Below, in pieces: positions 52,703-62,014 of a stretch of DNA of 64,000 bases (positions are counted from its first letter, which is position 1; every line of letters starts with the position of its first letter). The DNA is taken from positions 62,001 through 126,000 of the forward strand of contig CAWICQ010000012.1 in NCBI GenBank assembly GCA_963834755.1, written 5' to 3'. The notes under the pieces were generated by a model. That model made no database searches. It was not told where the DNA came from and saw nothing but the letters and a program-made list of their open reading frames with translations. The translations under genes were made by a program, and so were the position numbers. Origin of the DNA: Dokdonella_A sp963834755 (GTDB taxonomy: Bacteria > Pseudomonadota > Gammaproteobacteria > Xanthomonadales > Rhodanobacteraceae).

Positions 52703-53433
52703 GCGGCGTCATCACCGTATTCAAGCGCGAGCTGAAGAGCTATTTCGCGACGCCGGTCGCTTACGTCTTCATCGTGATCTTCCTGATTCTGTCCGGCGCG
52801 TTCACGTTCTATCTCGGCAATTTCTACGAGCGCGGCCAGGCCGATCTGCAGCCGTTCTTCAATTTCCATCCGTGGCTGTATCTGTTCCTGGTGCCCGCCG
52901 TTTCGATGCGCTTATGGGCCGAGGAGCGCAAGAGCGGCACGATCGAGCTGCTGCTCACGCTGCCGGTCACGATGTGGCAGGCCGTGCTCGGCAAGTTCCT
53001 CGCCGCATGGGCGTTCATCGCGATCGCGCTGGTGCTGACGTTCCCGATCTGGATCACGGTGAACTATCTCGGCAGTCCCGACAACGGCGTGATTTTCGCG
53101 AGCTATCTCGGTTCGCTGCTGATGGCGGGTGCGTTCCTCGCGATCGGATCGTGCATTTCGGCGTCGACGCGCAATCAGGTCATCGCGTTCATCCTGACCG
53201 TTGTCGTGTGCTTCCTGCTGCTGCTCGCCGGCTTTCCGCTGGTGCTCGATTTCTTCCGCGCGATCGCACCGCAAGGCGTCGTCGATGCGGTGTCGGGCCT
53301 CAGCTTCCTGACCCACTTCACGTCAATCAGCAAGGGCGTGATCGACATGCGCGATCTCATCTATTTCCTGTTGATGATCGGCGTCTGGCTGTACGCCAAC
53401 GCGGTCGTCATCGACTACAAGAAAGCGGCCTGA
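52699..53433 (+). CDS. ABC-2 type permease, GldF-like
   Basis: 244-aa inner-membrane permease with six hydrophobic segments (AYVFIVIFLILSGAFTFYLG, WLYLFLVPAVSMRLWAEE, FIAIALVLTFPIWITV, VIAFILTVVVCFLLLLAGFP). The motif AEERKSGTIELLLTLPV is characteristic of ABC-2/GldF permeases. Its ATG overlaps the ATPase stop as ATGA. It pairs with the GldA-like ATPase and the GldG-like protein. Confidence 0.9.
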   Translation: MSGVITVFKRELKSYFATPVAYVFIVIFLILSGAFTFYLGNFYERGQADLQPFFNFHPWLYLFLVPAVSMRLWAEERKSGTIELLLTLPVTMWQAVLGKFLAAWAFIAIALVLTFPIWITVNYLGSPDNGVIFASYLGSLLMAGAFLAIGSCISASTRNQVIAFILTVVVCFLLLLAGFPLVLDFFRAIAPQGVVDAVSGLSFLTHFTSISKGVIDMRDLIYFLLMIGVWLYANAVVIDYKKAA

Positions 53434-53446
53434 GGAGGGACCCACG

Positions 53447-55326
53447 ATGTCATTCAATCGCAAGGCGCTCTCCGGCACCGCACTCGTCGTGCTTGGCGGT
53501 GCTGTTCGTCGCAGTGATGCTCCTGGTCAATGTCGTATTTCGCGGTGCGCGCATCGATCTGACGCAGAGCCATCTCTACACGCTGTCCGACGGCACCAAG
53601 AAGATCATCAATTCGATCGACGAGCCGATCAATCTCTATCTTGTATTTTTCCGACAAGGGCACGCAGGATCTGCCGCAGTTGCGCACGTATTACACGCGC
53701 GTGCGCGAGATGCTCGAGGAAATGGCGTCGCGTTCCGGCGGCAAGATCAAGCTCGAGCTGATCGATCCGCTGCCGTTCTCCGAAGACGAGGACCGCGCGG
53801 CGAGTCTCGGCTTGCAGTCCGTGCCGGTCGGCGCGGCGGGCGAGAAGATCTTCTTCGGCCTCGCCGGCACCAACTCGACCAACGGCCAGGCGGTGATCCA
53901 GTTCTTTCAGCCGGACAAGGAATCGTTCCTCGAATACGACGTCGCAAAACTGATCCACGAGCTCAGCCTGGCCAAGAAACCGGTGGTCGGTTTGCTTTCC
54001 GGCCTGCCGCTCGCGGCCACCTTCGATCCACAGACGCGCCAGATGCGCGAAGGTTGGGCGATCGACCAGCAATGGTCGCAGCTGTTCGATATCAAGCCGC
54101 TGACCGCGGCGAATCTCAAGTCGATCGACAAGGACATCGGCGTGCTCGTCGTCGTGCATCCGAAGCAGCTGCCCGACGATGCGCAATACGCCATCGATCA
54201 GTTCGTGCTGCGCGGCGGCCACCTGCTCGTGTTCGTCGACCCGATCGCCGAACTCGACGACTCGGGCGCCGATCCGAACAATCCGATGGCGGCGATGATG
54301 GCCGACAAGTCCTCGGACCTGCCCAAGCTGTTCAAGGCGTGGGGCATCGAATACGACCCGAAGAAAGTCGTGCTCGACCGCCAGCGCGCGCTGCCGATCA
54401 GCATGGGCGAGGGCCAGGCGCCGGTGCGTCATCCGGCGATCCTCGGATTCACGTCGGAAGACATCAATCGCGACGAAGTGACCACGGCGAATCTCGAATC
54501 GATCAACGTCTCGACCGCCGGCTATTTCGAGCTTTCGAAAGACGTCAAGGACGAAAAGCTGACGCCGCTGATCCAGACCACCGGCGACGCGACGACGGTG
54601 CCGTCGGAACGCCTGCGCATGTTGCAGGATCCGAACGCGCTGTACAGCGATTACAAGGCGGGCGGCGAACATCTGATCGTTGCCGCGCGTCTCTCCGGCA
54701 AGTTCAAGACTGCGTTTCCGGAAAGAACCGACGCCGGTTCGCTCAAGGAATCCAAGGACGAGGGCCAGATCATCCTGGTTGCCGACACCGACATACTGTC
54801 CGATCGCATGTGGGTGCAGATTCGTCCGTTCTTCGGCCAGAAACTCATGAACGCGTTCGCGAACAACGGCGATTTTGCGGTCAATGCGCTCGATAACATG
54901 GCGGGATCGAGCGATTTGATATCGATCCGCGGCCGCGCCACGTCGCAGCGCCCGTTCACGACCGTCGAAGCGCTGAAGCGCAGTGCCGACGAGCGCTTCC
55001 GCGCCAAAGAAGAAGAGCTGCAGAAAGAGCTTACCGATACGGAGCACAAGCTGACCGAACTGCAGAGTGCGAAGACGGCGGATCAGGCGCAGATTCTTTC
55101 GCCCGAGCAGAAATCCGAGCTCGACAACTTCCTCAAGCGCAAGGTCGAAATCAGGAAGGAGCTGCGCCAGGTGCGGCGCCAGCTCGATGCCGAGATCGAA
55201 GCGCTCGGCACGAAATTGAAACTGGTGAACATCGTGCTTATGCCGCTGCTGGTGACGTTCGCCGCGCTCGCATTCGCGTGGTGGCGCAACCAGCGCCGCC
55301 GCGCCGCGCAGGGAGGTGTGGCATGA
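53447..55326 (+). CDS. GldG-like ABC-type auxiliary protein, two frameshifts
   Basis: Membrane-anchored periplasmic component of the Gld-like exporter (GldG / ABC_transp_aux domain), about 626 aa when corrected. A first transmembrane helix (LAVLFVAVMLLVNVVF) is followed by the typical DLTQSHLYTLSDGTKKII. Then comes a large domain (YFSDKGTQDLPQLRTYY, GVLVVVHPKQLPDDAQYAID, GGHLLVFVDPIAEL), a coiled coil and a final helix (LMPLLVTFAALAFAWW). The frame changes near 53495, after LSGTALVVL, and at 53640, where one extra C precedes TTGTATTTT. Both joins restore conserved protein, so sequence error is likely. The stop overlaps the DUF4340 start. Confidence 0.88.
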
Positions 55327-56597
55327 ATCGCAACACTCTGATCGGTCTCGCGGTCGCCGCGCTGGTGGCGATCGTCATTGCGATCGTCCTCAATCGCACC
55401 AATCAGCCGCGCAGCGAGAATGGCGGCGAAGAGACTGCGTACCTCGTGCCGGGCTTGCGCGATCACGTCAACGATGTCGACAAGGTCATCGTGACCGGCG
55501 CCGAAAACAAGCCGGTCACGACGTTGACGCGCGGCGCCGGCGGCTGGTCGATCGCCGAGAAAGGCGGCTTCGCTGCCGACACGGGCAAGCTGCGCGAATT
55601 CCTGCTCAAGCTCGCCGACGCCAAGCTGATCGAGCAGAAAACCGCGAACAAGGACAAGTACGCCACGCTCGGCGTCGAGGATGTCGCAGGCAAGGATGCC
55701 AAGAGCACCGAGATCGAGCTCGGTGGACTCGGCGCGGCGGTCAAGCTGATCGTCGGCAACAGCAACGCGCATGGCGGAACGTTCGTTCGCCGCGAAGGCG
55801 AAGCGCAGAGCTGGCTTGCTTCCGGCAGCATCACGGTGGACAAGAAGCCGGAAAACTGGCTGCGCAAGGATCTGACCGATGTGGCGGCGTCGCGCATCGC
55901 CGTCGTCGAGATCACGCACGCGGACGGCAAGACGGTGCGCGCTGCCAAAGAGGCCGAGGGCGATCAGAACTTCAAGCTCGCCGACGTGCCGAAAGGGCGC
56001 GAGGCGGGATCCGAGTACACGGTGAATGGCCTGGCATCGACCTTGGGCGGATTGCGTTTCGACGACGTGATCGCGGCGAAGGACGCTGCGCCCGGCGACA
56101 AACCGCTGAAGGCGCACTTCGCGACGTTCGACGGGCTCGTCGTCGATCTCGTCGCCTGGGAAAAGGACGGCAAGGATTATGCGCAGTTCATCGCATCGGC
56201 CGATCCGGATCGCGCGAACCAGCACATCGCTGCGCAGCAGGCGAAAGCGAAGTCGGACTACGACGCACAAGTCGCGGCGCAGCAGAAAAGCGCGGCGGCG
56301 GCCGATGCATCGAAGTCTGCTGAGGGGAAGGCGCCTGCGACCGCTGAGCCGCCGAAGCCGACGGCCGTATCCGATCCAGCGAAAGATCGCGTACAGAAGC
56401 TCGCGGCGCTCGACAAGGAAGTCGCCGATCTCAACACGCGTTTCAAGGATTGGACGTATGTGCTGCCGGCGTACAAGTTCGCGAACATCAACAAATCGAT
56501 GGATGATCTCTTGAAGCCGCTGGACGAGAAGAAGGACGTAAGGAAGCCGGCTGCAACGAAGAAGCCGGCTGTGTCGCCGGCGAAGAAGGCGGGTTGA
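55323..56597 (+). CDS. DUF4340 domain-containing protein
   Basis: 424-aa protein with one N-terminal membrane helix (LIGLAVAALVAIVIAIVL) and a periplasmic DUF4340 region (VITGAENKPVTTLTRGAGG, FLLKLADAKLIEQKTANKDK, YATLGVEDVAG). A Lys/Pro/Ala-rich low-complexity tail follows after a coiled segment. DUF4340 proteins regularly follow GldG-like genes and are thought to be part of the export complex. The start has a strong GGGAGGTG ribosome-binding site inside the end of the GldG-like gene. Confidence 0.9.
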   Translation: MNRNTLIGLAVAALVAIVIAIVLNRTNQPRSENGGEETAYLVPGLRDHVNDVDKVIVTGAENKPVTTLTRGAGGWSIAEKGGFAADTGKLREFLLKLADAKLIEQKTANKDKYATLGVEDVAGKDAKSTEIELGGLGAAVKLIVGNSNAHGGTFVRREGEAQSWLASGSITVDKKPENWLRKDLTDVAASRIAVVEITHADGKTVRAAKEAEGDQNFKLADVPKGREAGSEYTVNGLASTLGGLRFDDVIAAKDAAPGDKPLKAHFATFDGLVVDLVAWEKDGKDYAQFIASADPDRANQHIAAQQAKAKSDYDAQVAAQQKSAAAADASKSAEGKAPATAEPPKPTAVSDPAKDRVQKLAALDKEVADLNTRFKDWTYVLPAYKFANINKSMDDLLKPLDEKKDVRKPAATKKPAVSPAKKAG

Positions 56598-56685
56598 AGC
56601 CAAGGCCGACATCGCATGCCGTTGGTGTATGGCGGAGAGATTCCGCTACGCACAAGCGGCGTGCGATGCGCTCGGCGTATTCGTC

Positions 56686-57069
56686 ATGAACCTGTCGCGT
56701 GCGGCGCTGCTCGCCGCCGCGCTGGCCGGCGGTGTCGCGGTCGCGCTCGGCGCTTTCGGCGCGCACGCGTTGCGCGCTTCGCTCGACGAACGCGCGCTCG
56801 AGACGTGGCACACCGCGGTCGACTACCAGTTCTGGCACGCGTTGGTCTTGCTCGGCGTCAGTGGCATCGCACGGACTCGCGAAACGCCGCCGCTTCGTGC
56901 GGCCGCGATCGCGTTCGTTGTCGGCATTGTGTTCTTTTGCGGAAGTCTCTACGCGCTCGCACTGGGTGCTCCACACGCGGTCGGCGTGATCACTCCGGTT
57001 GGCGGAGTCGGGTTGGTCGCCGGCTGGTTCGCGCTTGCGATTCACGCCTGGCGTTACGAACGCGGCTGA
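56686..57069 (+). CDS. DUF423 family membrane protein
   Basis: 127-aa protein with four membrane segments, as in YgdD/DUF423. The characteristic GGVAVALGAFGAHALRASLD is followed by WHTAVDYQFWHALVLLGVSG, FCGSLYALAL and ITPVGGVGLVAGWFAL. Role unknown. The ATG at 56686 gives the family length; an upstream in-frame ATG at 56629 would add residues not typical of the family. Confidence 0.93.
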   Translation: MNLSRAALLAAALAGGVAVALGAFGAHALRASLDERALETWHTAVDYQFWHALVLLGVSGIARTRETPPLRAAAIAFVVGIVFFCGSLYALALGAPHAVGVITPVGGVGLVAGWFALAIHAWRYERG

Positions 57070-57386
57070 AGTCGCGATTCCTCGCCTCGCTTCGACGCAG
57101 GGCGAACTTGTCTTGCTGCGCACGGGCAGGCGAAGGCACGCCCGATACCTCGTCTGGCACAGCCAGGGAATCCATCGATTTTCTTGTTGGTCCCCGCAGT
57201 CGAGCGGGCGTCGAGCGACGTTTAAGACCGCATGGCCCGCGCAAACGCTCGGCCTCGCGTCGGATTGACGCTGCCGAAACCATCGGGTAACTTTGTTCTA
57301 AGTAAGAACCATTCTCACTTAGCTTTGCGTTATCTCTTCGACTAACACGGGAGCGCGGGTCCGAAAGGGCACGCGGAAGCGAGGAC
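57070..57386. other. Gene-free region with the promoter of the cytochrome peroxidase unit
   Basis: About 317 bp. The first 190 bases show no credible gene or structure I recognise. A possible promoter is TTGACG at 57265-57270, a 17-bp spacer and a weak -10 TAACTT at 57288-57293. The Fur-like palindrome follows directly, where repressor binding would block transcription. GCGAGGAC precedes the ATG at 57387. Confidence 0.5.
57300..57320 (+). promoter_or_regulatory. Candidate Fur box upstream of the diheme peroxidase unit
   Basis: A 21-bp imperfect palindrome with arms aagtaagaa and attctcactt. It is close to the classical Fur pattern of GAGAAT-type half-sites separated by a short centre. It lies about 67 bp upstream of the cytochrome peroxidase start and just downstream of a possible -10. 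Assignment rests on sequence likeness only. Confidence 0.5.
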
Positions 57387-58595
57387 ATGCCGGGCCGATC
57401 ATTGCGTCGAATCCTGCGCGATTTCGCCTGCGTCCTGACGGTCGGCGTCGCGTTGTCGGCTGCGGCTGACGAGCCAACGCCCGCATCGCTCGGCCGCAAG
57501 ATCTTCTTCGATCCGTCTCTATCGGCGTCCGGCCAGATGTCGTGCGCGAGCTGCCACGATCCCGCGTACGCACACGCGCCATCGAATGCGTTGCCCGTAC
57601 AGTTCGGCGGGCCTGATCTCAACGTGGCGGGCACGCGAAGCGTGCCGTCGCTGCGCTATCTCAACCGTTTTCCATTTTCGTTCGACCGCGAAGGCACGCC
57701 GAACGGCGGCTTCAATCGCGACGGCCGCGCGCAGAGCCTGCTCGAGCAGGCCGAGCGACCATTGCTGGCGGCCAACGAGATGGCCAACGGCGATGCGGCG
57801 ACATTCGTCGCGAAACTCGCGCTTGCCGCTTACGCGGATGAGTTCAAACGCGTCTTCGGCGATGAGGTTTTCGACGATGTCGAAGGCGCCTTCTTTCGCG
57901 CGCGCTTCGCCATCGAAGCGTACGAGCAGAGCGAGACGGCGCTGCATCCGTTCGATTCGAAGTACGACGACTTCCTCGCCGGCAAGGTCATGCTGTCCAA
58001 CGCGGAATTGCGCGGCCTCGCATTGTTCAACCGACCGGACAAAGGCAATTGCCAGGCGTGCCATCCGAGCGCGCGCGGCACCGATGGCACGCCGCCGCTT
58101 TTCACCGATTACACCTTCGACAACCTCGGCGTGCCGCGCAACGCGGAGATTCCGGCGAACATGGATCCCGCGTATTTCGACCTCGGCCTGTGCGGGCCGA
58201 TCCGCGCCGATCTCGGAGCGCGACGCGATCTCTGCGGCGCATTCAAGGTGCCGACGCTGCGCAATGTCGCCACGCGCCGGGTGTTCTTCCACAACGGCGT
58301 GTTCAAGTCGCTGCTCGATGCGTTGCGTTTTTATGTGCGGCGCGACACGAATCCGGAAGATTTCTATCCGCTCGATGCAAACGGCGTGGTCGATAAATTC
58401 GACGATCTTCCTCACGAATCGCATCGCAACGTCAACACCGAAGAAGTGCCATACGACCGGTATCCGGGACAGGCGCCGCGTCTTGACGATGCCGAGATCG
58501 GCGATGTCATCGCGTTCCTCGGCACGCTGACCGACGGCTACGACCCGGCCACCGACACGGCCGATCCGGCGCGCTCGATCGCCCCGGCGAACTGA
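57387..58595 (+). CDS. Diheme cytochrome c peroxidase / MauG-MbnH-like protein
   Basis: 402-aa exported diheme c-type cytochrome. A signal peptide (CVLTVGVALSAAA) precedes two heme c motifs, CASCH (53-57) and CQACH (222-226), in the two-domain layout of bacterial cytochrome c peroxidases. The region FKVPTLRNVATRRVFFHNGV with LLDALRFYVRRDTNPEDFYP is typical. Members either reduce peroxide with electrons from small cytochromes or oxidise a protein partner (MauG, MbnH); which applies is not clear. It heads a five-gene unit behind a Fur-like box, 26 bp before the porin gene. Confidence 0.9.
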   Translation: MPGRSLRRILRDFACVLTVGVALSAAADEPTPASLGRKIFFDPSLSASGQMSCASCHDPAYAHAPSNALPVQFGGPDLNVAGTRSVPSLRYLNRFPFSFDREGTPNGGFNRDGRAQSLLEQAERPLLAANEMANGDAATFVAKLALAAYADEFKRVFGDEVFDDVEGAFFRARFAIEAYEQSETALHPFDSKYDDFLAGKVMLSNAELRGLALFNRPDKGNCQACHPSARGTDGTPPLFTDYTFDNLGVPRNAEIPANMDPAYFDLGLCGPIRADLGARRDLCGAFKVPTLRNVATRRVFFHNGVFKSLLDALRFYVRRDTNPEDFYPLDANGVVDKFDDLPHESHRNVNTEEVPYDRYPGQAPRLDDAEIGDVIAFLGTLTDGYDPATDTADPARSIAPAN

Positions 58596-58621
58596 TTCGA
58601 ATTCGTTCTGGAGACTCGCTG

Positions 58622-59968
58622 ATGCGAAACCTGCCATTGTGTACGACTGCGTTTTCGATCGCGTTGACGGCGGCCATGCCGGCACACGCGGAGGACGAAT
58701 CGCTGCGCAAGGAATTGGAAGCGCTGCGCGCACAGGTCGCCGCGTTGCAGGCGGAGGTCGAGCAGATGCGTGCTGCGCCAGCATCGACGAGTGTCGCCGC
58801 GCAAACCGCTTCAGTGCCAGCACCCGCACCGTCCGCCATCGCGCCGGCGCAACGAACGGTCGCCGAAGAACGCGGACCGCTAGCGAGCGAGCACAGCGCC
58901 GATGCAACGCGTTTCTGGGGCTACGGTGAGCTCAACTACCATCATCCGACCGGCGATTCGTCCGCGTCGCAGGCCGATCTGCGCCGTGCGGTGCTCGGTT
59001 TCAGTCACGCGTTCAATGAGGATACGCATGTCTATGGCGAGCTCGAGTGGGAGCATGCCGTGGTGTCGCAGGACGACCAGGGCGAAAGCGAGGTCGAGCA
59101 ACTTTACATCGAGCATCGGCTCAATCCGGATCTTGCGTTCCGTGCGGGACTCACGCTGATTCCGCTTGGCTTGCTCAACGAGCATCACGAGCCGACCAAC
59201 TATTACGGCGTCGAGCGCAACTTCGTCGAGACCGCGATCATCCCGTCGACGTGGCGCGAAGGCGGGTTGTCGCTGCTCGGATCGACCGAGGCCGGATTGA
59301 GCTGGAACCTCGGCGTCACGACCAGCCAGAACTTGCGCAACTGGGATCCGGCCGATCCCGAAGGACGCATCTCGCCGCTCGGCGCGATTCATCAGGAACT
59401 GCAACTCGCCAGTGCTCGCGACGTTGCGGTGTATGGCGCCGCGAATTGGCAGGGCGTGCCGGGCTTGACGCTCGGCGGCGGCGTTTTCAGCGGCAATATC
59501 GGGCAAGGCAGCGACGACGCGTTCCTCGCTAACGATTCGCGCGCGACGCTCGGCGAAGTGCACGCGCGCTGGCAAAGCGGGCCGTTCGATCTCTCGGCGC
59601 TCTACGCGCGCGGCACGATCAGCGGTACCGACAAGCTCAACCTCACGTTCGTCGGCAATCCGTACCCGGTGCCGAAATCGTTCTGGGGCAGCTACGTGCA
59701 AGGCGCGTGGCGCGCATGGGAGAGCGGCGAGTCGTCGCTCGCGCCGTTCGTGCGCTACGAAGCGTTCAATACGGCATCGTCGTTCGCGTCCGTGCCGCTC
59801 GGACTCGGCGTGCCGACGGCGGATAGCGAGCGCGTGTGGACCGTCGGCGTCAATTACTATCTGACGCCGGACGTCGTGTTCAAGGCCGATTACCAGCACT
59901 TCAACATCACCGACGCGCTGCTCGGCTACGGCACCCGCCTCGACCTTGGCGTCGGCTATCAGTTCTGA
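58622..59968 (+). CDS. Outer-membrane porin with N-terminal coiled coil
   Basis: 448-aa outer-membrane protein. A signal peptide (FSIALTAAMPAHA) leads into a heptad-rich segment (LRKELEALRAQVAALQAEVE), an Ala/Pro linker and a beta-barrel (FWGYGELNYHHPTGD, AVLGFSHAFNEDTHVYGELE, VFKADYQHFNITDALLG) ending in GVGYQF. The coiled coil probably spans the periplasm or trimerises near peptidoglycan. It resembles phosphate-selective/OprO-type porins. Within this unit it may admit the metal or oxidant on which the redox proteins act (inference). Confidence 0.88.
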   Translation: MRNLPLCTTAFSIALTAAMPAHAEDESLRKELEALRAQVAALQAEVEQMRAAPASTSVAAQTASVPAPAPSAIAPAQRTVAEERGPLASEHSADATRFWGYGELNYHHPTGDSSASQADLRRAVLGFSHAFNEDTHVYGELEWEHAVVSQDDQGESEVEQLYIEHRLNPDLAFRAGLTLIPLGLLNEHHEPTNYYGVERNFVETAIIPSTWREGGLSLLGSTEAGLSWNLGVTTSQNLRNWDPADPEGRISPLGAIHQELQLASARDVAVYGAANWQGVPGLTLGGGVFSGNIGQGSDDAFLANDSRATLGEVHARWQSGPFDLSALYARGTISGTDKLNLTFVGNPYPVPKSFWGSYVQGAWRAWESGESSLAPFVRYEAFNTASSFASVPLGLGVPTADSERVWTVGVNYYLTPDVVFKADYQHFNITDALLGYGTRLDLGVGYQF

Positions 59969-59970
59969 TC

Positions 59971-60522
59971 ATGACGAGAACCCGCGCGATTTGGCTGTTG
60001 CCCGCTGCGCTCGCCGCACTGCCGGCCTATCACACGGCCTACGCCGTGCAATACATGAGCGTCGGCGAAGCGCAGCACGCAGCGTTCGGCGAGGCCAGCG
60101 AGTTCGCGCCGATCACGCTCGATCGCGCCGCGCTCGATGCGGCGCTCGCAGCGGTTCCAGAAAGTGCGCTCGGCAGCGACTGGTCGCCGAAAATCTGGCA
60201 GGCGCGCAAGGATGGCGCGCCGCTCGGCTGGATCATCGTCGATCAGGTGATCGGCAAGGCCGAAGCGATCACGTATGCGCTCGCGCTCGATCCGCAAGGC
60301 GCGGTGCTCAGCGTCGAGGTGCTCGAATATCGCGAGACGCACGGCAGCGAGATTCGCCTTCCGGCCTGGCGCAAGCAATTCATTGGCAAGACGGCGCACG
60401 ATCCGGTTCGGCTCGATTCCGACATCCATAACATCTCGGGCGCGACGCTGTCGTGTCGTCATGTCACCGATGGCGTGCGGCGTTTGCTCGCGCTGCAGGC
60501 CAAAGCACTGAAGACGAGTTGA
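59971..60522 (+). CDS. FMN-binding (RnfG-type) exported flavoprotein
   Basis: 183-aa exported protein with a signal peptide (WLLPAALAALPAYHTAYA) and an FMN-binding domain. The segment ISGATLSCRHVTDG (155-168) carries the SGAT flavinylation motif, with Thr159 the expected attachment site for FMN. The ApbE gene that would catalyse this starts 2 bp downstream, and the upstream porin ends 2 bp before. ITYALALDPQGAVLSVEVLE is typical of the domain. It is a single-domain periplasmic electron carrier. Confidence 0.9.
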   Translation: MTRTRAIWLLPAALAALPAYHTAYAVQYMSVGEAQHAAFGEASEFAPITLDRAALDAALAAVPESALGSDWSPKIWQARKDGAPLGWIIVDQVIGKAEAITYALALDPQGAVLSVEVLEYRETHGSEIRLPAWRKQFIGKTAHDPVRLDSDIHNISGATLSCRHVTDGVRRLLALQAKALKTS

Positions 60523-60524
60523 CG

Positions 60525-61394
60525 ATGCCGATGCGCCGCGCTCGACCGCTCTTGGGTACGCTCGTCGAGATACGCGTCGACGATGGCGACCGGGCGAGCG
60601 CGATGCGCGCGATCGAAGCCGCGTTCGCCGAGATAGCCACCGTGCATTGGCTGATGAGTTTCCACGCGCATGATAGCGACGTCACGCGGATCAACCGCGA
60701 TGCGGCGCGGAATGCTGTCACGGTCGATGTGCGCACGCGCGAAGTGCTTTCGCTCGCGATCGAGTTCGCACGTGCGTCGGAAGGCCGTTTTGATCCGACG
60801 ATCGCCGCCGAGCTGGTTGCGTGGAATCTGTTGCCGCGTCCAAGCGATGCGCCGTCGCCATGTCCGACGGCGGATTGGCGCGACATTGAGATCCTTGCGG
60901 GCGGCCGGATTCGCAGTACGAAACCGCTGTGGATCGATCTCGGCGGCATTGCCAAGGGTTACGCGGTCGATCGCGCCATCGAGCGACTTCGCGATCTGGG
61001 AATCACAAACGCGTGCGTCAACGCCGGCGGCGATCTGCGACGGATCGGGGCGGGCATGGAGTCGGTCCATATCCGATCGCCGCTGGCGCCGCATCGGCCT
61101 GTGCTCTCGTTGGTGCTCGGGGAGGGCGCGATTGCGAGCAGCGGAAGTTATTTCGAGCGATCATCGCATGCGAACCGCGATGTCGGTGCGCATATCGACG
61201 GCGCGACGCGCCGCGCGATTCCGGTCGGCGTGGCCGTGTCGGTGGTTGCCGATCGCTGTGTGATCGCCGATGCGCTCACCAAGATCGTGATGAGCGACGC
61301 GGAAGCCGCACGACCCGTGCTCGAAGCATGGGACGCCGAAGCGCTCGTGCACGGAACGGACGGCGAGCGACGCATTTTCGGGCGCGCCGCATGA
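60525..61394 (+). CDS. apbE: FAD:protein FMN transferase ApbE
   Basis: 289-aa flavin transferase that attaches FMN from FAD to a Thr in FMN-binding proteins outside the cytoplasm. Family motifs are RPLLGTLVEIRV, WLMSFHAHDSDVTRIN, IDLGGIAKGYAVDRAI and NACVNAGGDLRRIG. No clear signal peptide is seen at MPMRRARPLLGT, so the site of action (cytoplasm or periplasm) is uncertain; upstream in-frame codons add nothing convincing. Its partner is the FMN-binding gene just before it. It overlaps the next gene as ATGA. Confidence 0.93.
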   Translation: MPMRRARPLLGTLVEIRVDDGDRASAMRAIEAAFAEIATVHWLMSFHAHDSDVTRINRDAARNAVTVDVRTREVLSLAIEFARASEGRFDPTIAAELVAWNLLPRPSDAPSPCPTADWRDIEILAGGRIRSTKPLWIDLGGIAKGYAVDRAIERLRDLGITNACVNAGGDLRRIGAGMESVHIRSPLAPHRPVLSLVLGEGAIASSGSYFERSSHANRDVGAHIDGATRRAIPVGVAVSVVADRCVIADALTKIVMSDAEAARPVLEAWDAEALVHGTDGERRIFGRAA

Positions 61395-61840
61395 AAACCG
61401 CGCGCGCGCATCATCGTTCGCCGTCTCTACTGTCGCGGCGCCGACGCTGGCTGACGTATGCAGTGCTGGGTGGCCTTTGGGCGACCGGCACCGCATGGCT
61501 CGTGTTGCGCTATGGAATGCAACGAGCGGGCGAATTCGGTCCGGCGCCGCATCCGCTGCAGCCGTGGGCGTTGCGCGCGCACGCATTATTCGCATTCGCG
61601 ACATTGTGGCTCGGCGGCCTGCTCTGGGCGGTGCATATCGCACCGACGTGGCGGCGCGGACATCGGCGCGCCAGCGGCATCCTCACCGTCGGATCGCTTC
61701 TGCTGCTCGTCGCGAGCGGATATCTCCTCTATTACATCGGCGACGATCGCTGGCGGATTTCGGTGTCAACGCTGCACTGGGCGATCGGGCTCATCGCAAT
61801 CGTGCCGTTTCTGATTCACCTGCTGCACGATCGACGCTAG
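61391..61840 (+). CDS. Four-helix membrane protein, possible DUF4405/cytochrome b-like electron donor
   Basis: 149-aa protein with four predicted membrane helices (LTYAVLGGLWATGTAWLVL, HALFAFATLWLGGLLWAVHI, GILTVGSLLLLVASGYLLYY, LHWAIGLIAIVPFLIHLL). Histidines near or in helices (HPLQPWALRAHALF, AVHIAP, LHWAIG, LIHLLH) could bind heme, which recalls DUF4405-type cytochrome b proteins that feed flavinylated domains. That is inference from pattern and context. It overlaps apbE by four bases and ends the unit. Confidence 0.75.
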   Translation: MKTARAHHRSPSLLSRRRRWLTYAVLGGLWATGTAWLVLRYGMQRAGEFGPAPHPLQPWALRAHALFAFATLWLGGLLWAVHIAPTWRRGHRRASGILTVGSLLLLVASGYLLYYIGDDRWRISVSTLHWAIGLIAIVPFLIHLLHDRR

Positions 61841-62014
61841 CGCGAGCACGAGCAGAAATCGCACCGATGTTCCGCAGCGTTCTCCGAGCCGTTGCGGTCA
61901 ACCATCGTTTCCGTCGCGCCGCCGCGACGCCAATCGTCGGCCGACCGTGCCGTCTGGCCCATTCAATCCCGCATCGCCTACCTAGAATGGGCGCACCTCA
62001 CTGGGGATGCGCTC

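Noticed and set aside
53629..55047. Minus-strand open frame of 472 codons opposite the GldG-like gene
   Set aside because: Antisense to conserved GldG sequence, with no motif or start context.
57070..57268. Possible small genes between DUF423 and the peroxidase gene on either strand
   Set aside because: No start context, no conserved motif, and composition typical of non-coding high-GC frames.
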